A stretch of DNA of 62,018 nt from the IMG/VR virus record IMGVR_UViG_3300035228_000644, positions 1 through 62,018 of that record. One strand, given 5' to 3'. Positions 21,501-29,763 of the stretch are shown here, one piece after another; within the stretch, counting starts at the first letter, position 1, and the number at the start of each line of letters is the position of its first letter. Origin of the DNA: a virus. Position numbers and translations under genes: made by a program. The notes under the pieces were generated by a model that was given only the letters and a program-made list of their open reading frames with translations, made no database searches and was not told the DNA's origin.

Positions 21501-21508
21501 TATTTAGT
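21501..21508 (-). promoter_or_regulatory. late promoter ACTAAATA before the core protein gene
   Basis: ACTAAATA on the minus strand 22 bases before the ATG, in a 33-base gap between genes. Confidence 0.55.
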
Positions 21509-21512
21509 CTAT

Positions 21513-23120
21513 TTAAAATTCACCCCTACGGGCATCACTTGGTTCAACTGCGGATTCTTCATTAGGTGCTACTTCTGCTGGTGGTGCTCCTCCACCTCCA
21601 TTGCCAGCAGCCATAGCGGGATCCATTTCCGCATTAGGATCAGCAATAATACCTGATTCCATCTCATCAGCGATTTGCTCATCAATCTCTTTAATCTCTA
21701 CATCGGTTTGTTTTAGAACCTGACGACGAATAAAGTCTACTGAGAAATACTTCCCAACATAAGGATCCATAACGTTTACTTGATTCATACGCTCATTACG
21801 AATCTCAAGTTCTTTGAGTTCTGTGAAGTAATTATCGGCAATGAAATCAAACTGAATATGGTTCTTCAGATCTTCCCATTCTTCAATGGACATAATGCCC
21901 TTAAGAATGAGTTGTGTTTTTAAAAGATCTGTGAAGAGTTCAGAGAAACGCTTGCGAAGACGAGCGATAAACTTCTGGAACTTAACTTCATCTCTAGTAA
22001 TTTCAGCAGCACGACCAATGTTAAATGTGGTCTCTGTTTCTAAACGGGAACCAGGAACATTGAGTGACTTATAAAGTTTCTTCTGGAAATACTTTACATC
22101 CTCAAGTTCGCCAAGATTCTGCCCACCAGGAAGTGTGGAGATTTCAGTACCTCTACCACCTTCTCTACGTGGTAACCAGAAGTCTTCCATCATGGACATA
22201 AACTTCTTGTCGTCTTTAATCTCACCAGTATTTGAATCATAAACCATCTTGTTACGATAGCGACCCATAACTTCGCGAAGATATTGCTCCGCTTTGTTCT
22301 TAGGGAGATTACCAACATCAATGTAGAAAATTCTACGCTCAGGTGCTCTACTTAAACGATAGATAACCAGAGAATCTTCAATCATTCTCAGTTGGTTGAC
22401 TGCCTTAATCGCCTTATGCAGATGACTAAGAGTCATGTTTTTGTTCAGGTCTTGAATACCTGAGTGACAATAAGTGATAGAATCAGTAGTAATCTTCATA
22501 CCCTGATTAGTCGAGTTCTTCAACCCCTTTGGATTGTATAAGAAATACTCTGCTGATTTTTGTGTGAGTTGAGTATTGAGATCTACACCACGTAGTTGCT
22601 CTGGACGTTTTTGCTCATACTCAGTTACCTTGCGAATCTTGCGAGGATCGATATATCTAAGTTCTGTTAGACCACCATTAGGATCTTTGGGGTCAATTAC
22701 TTTATGATAAAATAATCTTCCATCAACATACCAACGACGGAAGATTTCATATGAACGATTTTCAAAATCTAAGAGACGAAGAACTTCATCAAATTCCTCT
22801 CTCATAAGTTTTTTAATTTTATCCGACACCTTGAGATTAGAAAGTTCTAACTCAACTGGAACATCGTCAAAGTTTCCACAAATAGTCTCATTGACGATAT
22901 CATCAACTGCACTATCACACTCTGGTTGCATCACCATCTCTCTATATCGAGTGATGAGTTCATAATCATTACGAATTGATCCATCAAAATCGACAGAATA
23001 TCCGTAGTATCCGCCACCTACAATAGGTTGCGAACCATCCATTTTGTCTTTCTGAACAAAAGAAGGCCCCTTAGGGACCTTCTTCGCTCTTTCAAGTGAA
23101 AATCCGAAGAGCTGTGACAT
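21513..23120 (-). CDS. 20: portal vertex protein gp20
   Basis: 535 aa, T4 gp20 size (524 aa). The dodecameric portal nucleates head assembly and carries DNA during packaging. Recognisable: DYELITRYREMVMQPECDSAVDDIVNE, YIDVGNLPKNKAEQYLREVM (the region used in cyanophage g20 surveys), LPGGQNLGELEDVKYFQKKLY and NVPGSRLE. The C-terminus is Glu/Pro/Gly-rich and likely disordered. Late promoter at 23149-23156. Confidence 0.97.
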   Translation of the reverse strand: MSQLFGFSLERAKKVPKGPSFVQKDKMDGSQPIVGGGYYGYSVDFDGSIRNDYELITRYREMVMQPECDSAVDDIVNETICGNFDDVPVELELSNLKVSDKIKKLMREEFDEVLRLLDFENRSYEIFRRWYVDGRLFYHKVIDPKDPNGGLTELRYIDPRKIRKVTEYEQKRPEQLRGVDLNTQLTQKSAEYFLYNPKGLKNSTNQGMKITTDSITYCHSGIQDLNKNMTLSHLHKAIKAVNQLRMIEDSLVIYRLSRAPERRIFYIDVGNLPKNKAEQYLREVMGRYRNKMVYDSNTGEIKDDKKFMSMMEDFWLPRREGGRGTEISTLPGGQNLGELEDVKYFQKKLYKSLNVPGSRLETETTFNIGRAAEITRDEVKFQKFIARLRKRFSELFTDLLKTQLILKGIMSIEEWEDLKNHIQFDFIADNYFTELKELEIRNERMNQVNVMDPYVGKYFSVDFIRRQVLKQTDVEIKEIDEQIADEMESGIIADPNAEMDPAMAAGNGGGGAPPAEVAPNEESAVEPSDARRGEF

Positions 23121-23148
23121 TATAATCTTAAGTTAACTGATCCTGATC

Positions 23149-23156
23149 TATTTATC
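23149..23156 (-). promoter_or_regulatory. late promoter GATAAATA before gp20
   Basis: GATAAATA on the minus strand 29 bases before the gp20 ATG; it overlaps the gp19 stop codon region. Confidence 0.6.
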
Positions 23157-23754
23157 AGGTATCGGCATCCTTATCTTTCTTGGAATCTAAAGGAGTCCAG
23201 TATTGAACTTGGAGTTCAACTGTAAACTCTTCAATAGAATCGTTGTTACCGAAATCAAGATCGATAGCAGCAATATTACTGGGGAATACATTGTAGAATT
23301 TGTAGGACTTAAGAACTTTGGGTTTCTTGCCACTCTTCAAATCGCGTGCTAATTGATGAACTTTCATATCAGCAAAGTAACCGCTACTGTCGTCACGATT
23401 CCCAAGACCACCAGCAGAAGTAAAGTTTTCGTTGTATGCCTGAATACTAGAAGACCAGAGTTCAAATGCGCTGCGAAGAATAAACTTGCTGTCGTTTTGA
23501 ATTGTAATCGTCCAAGGTTCGAAAGTTCTATCTCCTGCAATCTTCAGGACTCTTCCTCTAAAAGGAACTTCAATAACACCAATCTGTGAAGAAGGAAGAT
23601 TTGCTGCACGAACAGTAAACTTACCTAGTTTAACAGCGTCAGCATTGTCAATGATTCCTGAGGGGAAAGCGATATCTACTTGGAATAAATTGGGTCTTGC
23701 AAAATCAGATGTGACATTTGCTTTAAAAGCGTCAATTGTTCCTCTTACTGCCAT
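23155..23754 (-). CDS. 19: tail tube protein gp19
   Basis: 199 aa, larger than T4 gp19 (163 aa). It forms the inner tube through which DNA passes. FARPNLFQVDIAFPSG, the strand pair EVPFRGRVLKIAGDRTFEPW and C-terminal VELQVQYWTPL are typical. It sits immediately downstream of the sheath gene but is separated from it by a strong terminator and has its own late promoter, which would let tube and sheath levels be set separately. Confidence 0.95.
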   Translation of the reverse strand: MAVRGTIDAFKANVTSDFARPNLFQVDIAFPSGIIDNADAVKLGKFTVRAANLPSSQIGVIEVPFRGRVLKIAGDRTFEPWTITIQNDSKFILRSAFELWSSSIQAYNENFTSAGGLGNRDDSSGYFADMKVHQLARDLKSGKKPKVLKSYKFYNVFPSNIAAIDLDFGNNDSIEEFTVELQVQYWTPLDSKKDKDADT

Positions 23755-23780
23755 GAGTTAATACCTGTACTCGTCACATA

Positions 23781-23788
23781 TATTTAGA
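23781..23788 (-). promoter_or_regulatory. late promoter TCTAAATA before gp19
   Basis: TCTAAATA on the minus strand 27 bases before the gp19 ATG, just after the gp18 terminator. Confidence 0.6.
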
Positions 23789-23807
23789 CTAATTGATATT
23801 TTCAGAC

Positions 23808-23832
23808 AAAAAAAGAGACCCCGTAGGGTCTC
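23808..23832 (-). terminator. terminator after gp18
   Basis: Minus strand GAGACCC-TACG-GGGTCTC, a perfect 7-bp stem with tetraloop (23826-23832 with 23815-23821), followed by seven T residues; 20 bases after the gp18 stop. Confidence 0.93.
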
Positions 23833-23852
23833 AGAAGAATGTTAATATCTAA

Positions 23853-26102
23853 TCAATTAGCGACTTCAGTAAACGAAACACCAGTTCTTGTTGCGGTGAA
23901 TGTCAGTGAAATGTAGTTGATAGTACGTGTTGGTTTTACATAGATTTCTGCATAAAACTCACCACGATCAACTGATTCAGGTGGGTTGTTGTCGCTATCG
24001 CACTTGACCAAGAAGTCAGTTACACCACGACGACCTTGAACTTCACGCATGTAAGGTTCAACGATGTTCACAAACAAGGAACGTTGTGCCTCGTCATTCT
24101 GTTCAAACAGTTGTGCCTTAGCAGCACCACCAATAACACGTTCGATAGTCAAGAACAAACGGCGAACGTTGATACGATCAAATGCTGATGCAAAAGATTG
24201 TGCAGTCTTATCACCATAAAGGACTACGCCTTGACCAGGGAAAGAAACAATTGGATTGACACGAGCAGAATACAAACGGTCACGTTGAAGTTTGTTAGGA
24301 GTATATGCAAGTTTGATTGCATTTCTCAATGTACCACGTTGGAAACCAGCAGGAGAGAACCAAGGTTCTGCAACTTCAGTTGTCTGTAGGCAAAGTCCAG
24401 CAACGTCACCGTTACATGGGACATAGCGATAGACATCATTGTACTTATCGTAGATATACTTATAACCAGAATCAAAGACAATGTAAGAACTAGATGGCAG
24501 TTTATCAAAGAAATCGATAATATTATCTGTTGCCGAAGATGCGTTAGCAACACCAATTACATTAGCACGACGAGGAGATACAAACAAGATGCAGTCACGG
24601 CGCTCTTCAACAATGTTTGCCAAAGATGTGACCTTAGCTAGTGCTGCTGAATCATCAGGACCAGAAGGACCAGTCAGGAAGAAGTCAACAGTTTGGGACT
24701 CAGGATCAGACAGCAGTTCGTATGCAGTTGCAACATCAATATTGCTAATTGTGTAATTACCACCACCAACTGCGTAGTCAGCACCACTCTCAAGACGATA
24801 GTAGAAAGTAGCGTTGTTAATAGAACCTACAGTTGTACGACCTTCAGGATATGAAACCGAACCAGCAGATGAACGGAGTAAGTTGAACTGACGTGCGTTA
24901 GCAGCTAATCCCCAGTTACCAGCAGCAGCAGAAGCGGTAGCATTAAATACTCCAGTCTCGTGCTCACCCCAGAAGATGTACTGGGAGCGTTGCTTAATTA
25001 CATTAGTATAGAAGTTAGTCTCACCAACAGAAGTTTTAGCATCCGATGCCTTAGAAACACCAGTGAAACGCTCAAGCAGAGCACCAGTTGTTCCAGTAAT
25101 TCCACCATCGATGTCAACAACGACAACATGCAGTTCATCACGGAATCCACCTGCATTAGTTGCAAAGAGTGAAGTACCAGGACGAGGAGCAACGTTTACC
25201 CATTTTACACCAGGAAGATACTCACGCTCATCATATTCGTTACGGACACTAGTGACTGCAATTGCAGTGGAGTTGGTATCAGCAACACTGTCAGCAGCGG
25301 CGAAGGCAATGCTACCTTTATCTAAACCAACGTACAGACGACGCTCAATAGTTGTATTGATGGCAGCAGTATTAGCTCCTTGAGTAATTACTTGACCATC
25401 AGCAAGAATACCAGTGACACCACCACCAGGAAGACCAATTTCAAGTTTGTTGTTAGCAGGATCCCAAGCGAGAACGGTAACAGTTTCATCAGAACCAGAA
25501 ATACTAATAGTTGTAGTTGCACCAGGAACAAAGTCGCCAACAATAGTGTCGACAGTAAGAACAATGCTATACTTAAAAACTTTACCAGCGGCACCTGATG
25601 CTGCAGCAACTACTTCATCAGCAACAAACTCATGCTCGTTACCCGAACCAGGAGCAGGGAGAACTGCAATCTGGTCAGCACCAGCGTCTGTTACAAAAAT
25701 ACCGATGGAATTTCCTTTTGATCCAGGAGTTTGTGCTGCCCACGAGAAACCGTTATTTGCGGTCTCAATATTAGTCTCATAATCATCAAGATTTTTAATT
25801 AGAGGAGCACTGCCTGTGTTAACAGCGTTCTTAAGGTTGGTTGAAGAAACGCGAACAGTTTTTAGGACACCACCATAACCCAAGAACTGAGAAGCAGTAT
25901 ACCAATACTCATAGTTATTTTCGTTTGGTTTGCCAAAAACTTCAGCAAGTTCTCTCTCTGAAGAAATATTTACAATTTCTTCTACGGGACCCTGTTCAAA
26001 AGGTGCTGCAAGTACGCCAACATTTGCAGTTGATAGTGAGGTAATAGTCGTCAGGTCTCTTTCCTGAATGACTACACCTGGCGATGATTGATTGACTGCC
26101 AT
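23853..26102 (-). CDS. 18: tail sheath protein gp18
   Basis: 749 aa (T4 gp18: 659). It forms the contractile sheath. Standard features: N-terminal SPGVVIQERDLTTITS, FVSPRRANVIG, then DSGYKYIYDKYND with YVPCNGDVAGLC, the C-terminal WFSPAGFQRGTLRNA, ALVNPI-type RVNPIVSFPGQGVVLYGDKTAQ and DRINVRRLFLTIERVI. The extra length includes an insert near residues 160-265 with the phage module pattern (VLAWDPANNKLEIGL) also present in the baseplate proteins. It has the best late promoter in the window (26146-26153). Confidence 0.97.
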   Translation of the reverse strand: MAVNQSSPGVVIQERDLTTITSLSTANVGVLAAPFEQGPVEEIVNISSERELAEVFGKPNENNYEYWYTASQFLGYGGVLKTVRVSSTNLKNAVNTGSAPLIKNLDDYETNIETANNGFSWAAQTPGSKGNSIGIFVTDAGADQIAVLPAPGSGNEHEFVADEVVAAASGAAGKVFKYSIVLTVDTIVGDFVPGATTTISISGSDETVTVLAWDPANNKLEIGLPGGGVTGILADGQVITQGANTAAINTTIERRLYVGLDKGSIAFAAADSVADTNSTAIAVTSVRNEYDEREYLPGVKWVNVAPRPGTSLFATNAGGFRDELHVVVVDIDGGITGTTGALLERFTGVSKASDAKTSVGETNFYTNVIKQRSQYIFWGEHETGVFNATASAAAGNWGLAANARQFNLLRSSAGSVSYPEGRTTVGSINNATFYYRLESGADYAVGGGNYTISNIDVATAYELLSDPESQTVDFFLTGPSGPDDSAALAKVTSLANIVEERRDCILFVSPRRANVIGVANASSATDNIIDFFDKLPSSSYIVFDSGYKYIYDKYNDVYRYVPCNGDVAGLCLQTTEVAEPWFSPAGFQRGTLRNAIKLAYTPNKLQRDRLYSARVNPIVSFPGQGVVLYGDKTAQSFASAFDRINVRRLFLTIERVIGGAAKAQLFEQNDEAQRSLFVNIVEPYMREVQGRRGVTDFLVKCDSDNNPPESVDRGEFYAEIYVKPTRTINYISLTFTATRTGVSFTEVAN

Positions 26103-26145
26103 TGTTTAAGTCTCCTTGTAATTCCAACATCGGGTTGTCTAAGAT

Positions 26146-26153
26146 TATTTATA
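26146..26153 (-). promoter_or_regulatory. late promoter TATAAATA before gp18
   Basis: TATAAATA, the exact T4 late consensus, on the minus strand 44 bases before the gp18 ATG. Confidence 0.75.
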
Positions 26154-26164
26154 TTTTTGAAAAC

Positions 26165-27814
26165 TCACTGGAACTCCCACATGTACGATCTATCACCATA
26201 TTCCGCGATCTCCCACCGCTCTCCCTGAGCATCAATAATATGATCATCATCCAATCCATCTGACATAAATCCAAATGGTGCCATATCTTGTTCGATATTT
26301 TCTCTTTGGTCATCATAGATGCGTTGTCTCACATCATTATCGTGCATCTGCTTAAAGTATTCCTGCATCGCCATCCAGGCAAAGATAACTAAACACATTG
26401 CAAGATCATCGTTACAACCATCTTCAGCAGAAAAGGATTGCCCTTTAACTATGAATGTAGTTAGTTCTGCAATTGTATCGTAGTCTGAAATGATAAGTTT
26501 GTCTTCTTCAATCAATGCTTTAAGATTTGAGCATCCAACCTGTTTTACAGCAGTGGACATCTTGACACCCAATTGCGTCTTCTTACCAGAGAATCCTTGA
26601 CCTAGTTGTTGTCCTGCACGACCGCGCATTGCTACCATCAAAAGATTTTCATACTCTAAATCAAACTGAATGATATCTGCAACCTGTCCGCCAATATCAT
26701 TTACTTCACATAAAATATATGCATGGTTATAATTTCTTGCTACATCTATAATAACATTGGGGAAGATAATGGGTTTGATTTCATTATTTCTATATCTAGC
26801 AACCATTTCGTATGGCACTGTAGTAGTATCCATAACACAGAATGCTGAATAATCTTGACTTGTACCACGAGCAACGTCAACCGTTACGATGTAATTATGC
26901 TCAGGTTCAACACGTTTGTAGATAGCAAGACCTTTATTTTGTGCAATGGGATCCGCATACGGCATCGTCCTCAACTTACTTGGAGCAATCAATGTATCAA
27001 CAGAACCAAGGAACTCACATTCAAACTCAACCTTGAACTGTTGTTCTGAAGTGTTCTTAATAGTCTGTTCTTTCCATGCAGCATCTCTACCAGGAACAGC
27101 AGACCAATGAACTTCTGTTGGTATATATTCGTTCTTACCAAGTTCTGCATCGTGCCATAACTTATAGAACATGTTCATCCCATGTGGCGTGGAGATGATG
27201 ATTACCTTTGTGCTTTTACCAGAAGATATAGTAGGATAGACAGATGAAAAGAACTGATCAGCAATGTGGTTCGGAACAAACGCGAATTCGTCCAGAAAAA
27301 TGACATTAAAAGACATGCCCCTGACGGCACTAGAACTAGTAGAGGCAGCCATGATTTTGCTGCCATTCTCCAGTTCCAGACTGCCCCTGTTCCATTGGAG
27401 GATTCCTTGCTGGAGCCATTTGGGGAGGTTTTCATAACTCAGTTGTAATCTCTGCAGCATCTCACGCGAGGTTGCTGCTTTGTTTGCTAGGATAGCGACA
27501 TTGACATTCGCATTAAAAAGTACATACCAAAGAAGGTATGAAGTAACGATAGTAGACTTACCAGACTGACGAGGTAACTTTGCAATATTAAATCTTTTGT
27601 CGTGAAACTTCCTAGTCATTTCAACCTGAAAGTCATACATGTCAAAAGGAATCAAACCCTTATCCAGAGAAACAATTTTAATATATGTCTGGATGAAATA
27701 TACAGGATCATCTGCACACTTAATATACTCCTGAACTTCGTCTGGAGTAAAGTTTGTAGCGACGTTTGCTTTCTTTAGATTGGGATTACCAAGATACTGT
27801 TCGGTTGTACTCAT
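26165..27814 (-). CDS. 17: terminase large subunit gp17
   Basis: 549 aa (T4 gp17: 610). It is the packaging ATPase and headful nuclease. Walker A PRQSGKST at 81-88, Walker B VIFLDEFAF and coupling motif IISTPHG define the ATPase; the nuclease has DVARGTSQDYSAF, CEVNDIGGQ and DDLAMCLVIF with the acidic metal ligands. The start ATG overlaps the stop of a 28-aa membrane peptide gene by ATGA, so gp17 is translated as part of the small-gene chain upstream. gp16, the partner, is about 5 kb upstream. Confidence 0.97.
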   Translation of the reverse strand: MSTTEQYLGNPNLKKANVATNFTPDEVQEYIKCADDPVYFIQTYIKIVSLDKGLIPFDMYDFQVEMTRKFHDKRFNIAKLPRQSGKSTIVTSYLLWYVLFNANVNVAILANKAATSREMLQRLQLSYENLPKWLQQGILQWNRGSLELENGSKIMAASTSSSAVRGMSFNVIFLDEFAFVPNHIADQFFSSVYPTISSGKSTKVIIISTPHGMNMFYKLWHDAELGKNEYIPTEVHWSAVPGRDAAWKEQTIKNTSEQQFKVEFECEFLGSVDTLIAPSKLRTMPYADPIAQNKGLAIYKRVEPEHNYIVTVDVARGTSQDYSAFCVMDTTTVPYEMVARYRNNEIKPIIFPNVIIDVARNYNHAYILCEVNDIGGQVADIIQFDLEYENLLMVAMRGRAGQQLGQGFSGKKTQLGVKMSTAVKQVGCSNLKALIEEDKLIISDYDTIAELTTFIVKGQSFSAEDGCNDDLAMCLVIFAWMAMQEYFKQMHDNDVRQRIYDDQRENIEQDMAPFGFMSDGLDDDHIIDAQGERWEIAEYGDRSYMWEFQ

Positions 27815-27897
27815 TTGTTATTCTTCACAGACCAACTCATTTCCATTCCTATTGTAAGCAATATCACAAATCCAAAAACAAATAAACCACTCATCAT
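27811..27897 (-). CDS. 28-aa membrane micro-peptide coupled to gp17
   Basis: MMSGLFVFGFVILLTIGMEM followed by a short basic tail: a single hydrophobic helix with Gly and aromatic residues. The ATG (27897-27895) overlaps the nuclease stop by ATGA and the TGA (27813-27811) overlaps the gp17 ATG. A tandem ATGATG start is present. Coupling at both ends and a pure transmembrane design make it a plausible real membrane peptide, possibly regulating lysis or envelope proteins (inference only). Confidence 0.65.
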   Translation of the reverse strand: MMSGLFVFGFVILLTIGMEMSWSVKNNK

Positions 27898-28355
27898 TCT
27901 ACCAGTGTCCCATGCTCTCTACGAATCTCTTTCAGTGCTTCAAGGTTCATATCCTTGGTGCCACCATCATATGCGTGAGCATATCCTTCGGTGATCATCA
28001 ATTCATTGAGGGAAGTTTCTTGATCTCCGATGTAAAGCCATCCAAGGAGTCTGCCATATTTGCCCATTCCACCAACAAGCTCAGTTCTGATAACAAGATC
28101 TTCTTCTCCAGCAATTGCTGAGTTAAGATGTTCTTTAATCCAATTTGTTGCGTCAATTCCAAGTGCTTTCTCCTCTAAATTTCTTGTTCTTTTTTCTGGC
28201 GTATCAACGCCTGCAACTCTAACTCTTTCTTTCTTGAATAAATCAAACCCAAGGTCAATAGTGACATCGATAGTATCACCATCAAGGACACGATTGATCT
28301 CCACTACCCTGAAGTTGTAACAACTTTTCCTGTTTGGTGGTGTCATTGCTCCCAT
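27894..28355 (-). CDS. micrococcal-nuclease-like nuclease (SNase domain)
   Basis: 153 aa. The staphylococcal nuclease fold is clear: VLDGDTIDVTIDLGF (Asp-Gly-Asp-Thr metal site), RVRVAGVDTPE (catalytic Arg and Asp), KYGRLLGWLY (second Arg) and LNELMITEGYAHAYDGG. No signal peptide is visible, so it likely works in the cytoplasm, for example in host DNA or RNA breakdown. The ATG at 28355 lies 74 bases inside the 69-aa membrane gene, so start choice is not fully certain; an ATG three codons in has a GGGAG site too close to it. Confidence 0.9.
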   Translation of the reverse strand: MGAMTPPNRKSCYNFRVVEINRVLDGDTIDVTIDLGFDLFKKERVRVAGVDTPEKRTRNLEEKALGIDATNWIKEHLNSAIAGEEDLVIRTELVGGMGKYGRLLGWLYIGDQETSLNELMITEGYAHAYDGGTKDMNLEALKEIRREHGTLVE

Positions 28356-28491
28356 TTTTTAATTCTGCAAATGCCATTCTTAATATGTATATGACATAAC
28401 CTAGTGCCAATCCAACGGCAATGATTACCAAGATAATCACTGACCATACAGGATCACCTGGAATATCTAATGGTCTTAATAATAAATTCAT
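28282..28491 (-). CDS. 69-aa single-span membrane protein
   Basis: After MNLLLRPLDIPGDPVW comes one long hydrophobic span (SVIILVIIAVGLALGYVIYI, residues about 17-37), then a charged tail. Its ATG overlaps the stop of a 50-aa membrane protein by ATGA, and its 3' end runs 74 bases into the nuclease gene in another frame, an unusually long overlap. N-out or N-in topology cannot be decided. It belongs to a run of four small membrane genes before the large terminase; no family recognised. Confidence 0.78.
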   Translation of the reverse strand: MNLLLRPLDIPGDPVWSVIILVIIAVGLALGYVIYILRMAFAELKNGSNDTTKQEKLLQLQGSGDQSCP

Positions 28492-28640
28492 TTCTTAAAA
28501 GGTTCCCAATGTTGCCAACCATGTTTGTGAACTGCCCACATTCCTATGATAGGAACAAAGACAAGACACCATGCCATGATTCCTAACCCATATGGATTGT
28601 TTAATACAACACCGCAAAATCTAGCAAACTGTAATATCAT
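28488..28640 (-). CDS. 50-aa membrane protein
   Basis: MILQFARFCGVVLNNPYGLG leads to a hydrophobic segment (IMAWCLVFVPIIGMWAV) and an aromatic, basic tail ending HKHGWQHWEPFKK. The tail is typical of a short cytoplasmic end after one membrane span. ATGA overlaps at both ends tie it to the 30-aa gene before and the 69-aa gene after. Tail His/Trp content is notable. No family recognised. Confidence 0.78.
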   Translation of the reverse strand: MILQFARFCGVVLNNPYGLGIMAWCLVFVPIIGMWAVHKHGWQHWEPFKK

Positions 28641-28729
28641 AATGGATAAGCGTTTAGTAAACTCCAGGATACAAAACCTAAGATTGTACCGAATATAATT
28701 GTTGCTGATAGACTAGTTTCTGGTTTCAT
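28637..28729 (-). CDS. 30-aa membrane micro-peptide
   Basis: MKPETSLSATIIFGTILGFV... is a short polar head and one hydrophobic helix, like small photosystem-type or holin-like single-span peptides. Start ATG (28729) lies 17 bases inside the preceding 70-aa gene; the TGA overlaps the 50-aa gene's ATG. No specific similarity can be claimed. Coupling and design are the evidence. Confidence 0.65.
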   Translation of the reverse strand: MKPETSLSATIIFGTILGFVSWSLLNAYPL

Positions 28730-28925
28730 TGTTTTTCTTCCAAAGTTCTAGAAAGTAACGATCAACTTTATACAAATCACCAGCTGGTGGTTGATCTTCA
28801 ATCTGAGACCATTCTTTACAAAGATCTCTCATTTCACTTGTTAATCTGTTTGGCGTAAACATTCTAGCAAATGATGACATGGCAAACGCATGTCTCATCT
28901 TAATGCGCTGTTCCATTTCCGTCAA
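28713..28925 (-). CDS. 70-aa hypothetical protein
   Basis: TTG start at 28925 with GAGGG 5 bases upstream; an in-frame ATG at 28916 is the alternative. The product is helical and charged: MEQRIKMRHAFAMSSFARMF, TPNRLTSEMRDLCKEW, and DLYKVDRYFLELWKKNN. No known family. It overlaps the 67-aa gene by 26 bases, continuing the overlapped small-gene chain. Confidence 0.72.
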   Translation of the reverse strand: MTEMEQRIKMRHAFAMSSFARMFTPNRLTSEMRDLCKEWSQIEDQPPAGDLYKVDRYFLELWKKNNETRN

Positions 28926-29103
28926 TTTTACCCTCGTATATTTTAATCAACTTCATTGCTTGTTTTCTATCACACCCACAAGGTGCATTTTTCACACAAC
29001 GAAGAATAAATTCATCATCGCTGATAGTAGGTTTAATAGTAAACCCCCACTTATCAACTTCACCTTCAATGGGTGCTTCACATGGATCAAATTCGTGTGG
29101 CAT
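28900..29103 (-). CDS. 67-aa Cys-containing hypothetical protein
   Basis: MPHEFDPCEAPIEGEVDKW, then ILRCVKNAPCGCDRKQAMKLIKIYEG. Cys residues at 8, 36, 42 and 44 could bind metal. The ATG (29103-29101) shares a base with the TAA of the truncated Gnd-like gene (TAATG). Function unknown; the compact C-terminal helix is basic. Confidence 0.75.
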   Translation of the reverse strand: MPHEFDPCEAPIEGEVDKWGFTIKPTISDDEFILRCVKNAPCGCDRKQAMKLIKIYEGKIDGNGTAH

Positions 29104-29573
29104 TAGATAGTATTACCTGGAGATAGAGATTGGAAAATTTTAGAACAAACATCAATAGCAGATCTTGACCCATATACACCAGAGAAGATATAAGATATAC
29201 CTAACTTAGAGCAATACTTTTCAAGTTCCTGACATTTTTTTATGTCACTGGTACTATGATCAATAATAATATCACCATCCTCAAGTAAAGGTAGTAACTC
29301 ATCAAGTGTGTCTTCTGCCTTTTGCTCTGGGAGTGTGATCTGAAAGATACCAGGAACTTTACCAGCACTAGTATATCTAAGACTATCAGATTTAACTGCC
29401 TGAACAAGATACTCTAGTGAAGTTACACACCCACTAATATATCCTGCTTCATATTGTCCACAGGCACTCTCGTAACTGCTACTACTATAACCCCAAACTT
29501 CTATACCTGCTTTCAGCATAAGACGAGACATTCCCTCACCCCTACGCCCCAAACCAATCATTCCAACTTTCAT
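29103..29573 (-). CDS. truncated 6-phosphogluconate dehydrogenase-like protein (NAD-binding domain only)
   Basis: 156 aa versus over 300 in complete Gnd. It starts MKVGMIGLGRRGEGMS, the Gnd Rossmann fingerprint with GLGRRG at 7-12, continues KAGIEVWGY, ISGCVTSLEYLV, then DTLDELLPLLEDGDIIIDHSTSD. Complete enzymes continue here with a substrate loop and a large helical domain carrying catalytic Lys and Glu; instead this protein ends after SGVYGSRSAIDV with a short unrelated tail. It cannot form a normal dehydrogenase. The ORF is intact with SD AGGAG, so it may be maintained as a short dinucleotide-binding protein, or be recent decay. Confidence 0.85.
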   Translation of the reverse strand: MKVGMIGLGRRGEGMSRLMLKAGIEVWGYSSSSYESACGQYEAGYISGCVTSLEYLVQAVKSDSLRYTSAGKVPGIFQITLPEQKAEDTLDELLPLLEDGDIIIDHSTSDIKKCQELEKYCSKLGISYIFSGVYGSRSAIDVCSKIFQSLSPGNTI

Positions 29574-29580
29574 AATTCTC

Positions 29581-29763
29581 CTATAAACTAATTTTTAACC
29601 AAGGTAATAGTGGAGGGATCACTCCGATAAGTCGAAGTAGACCCTCAGCAAAAAGTGAGAGAACAACCCAACCAACACACATAGAGATAATTCCAGCATT
29701 ACGATTGTGTTTTCGTATGGCATCATCAATCATCTCCTGGCATTCTTCTTTAGTTAAAGACAT
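29581..29763 (-). CDS. 60-aa membrane protein after plastocyanin
   Basis: MSLTKEECQEMIDDAIRKHNRN is a charged helix, followed by a hydrophobic stretch (AGIISMCVGWVVLSLFAEGLLRL, residues about 23-45) and a Pro-rich end. A single span with cytoplasmic N-terminus is the likely topology. The ATG lies directly after the plastocyanin TAA (GAGTAAATG), so translation is coupled. A link to plastocyanin function is possible from order only. No family recognised. Confidence 0.78.
   Translation of the reverse strand: MSLTKEECQEMIDDAIRKHNRNAGIISMCVGWVVLSLFAEGLLRLIGVIPPLLPWLKISL

Noticed and set aside
28282-28729. Small membrane peptides as photosystem subunits
   Set aside because: Single spans alone do not identify psb or pet subunits, and no specific residues match those I know.
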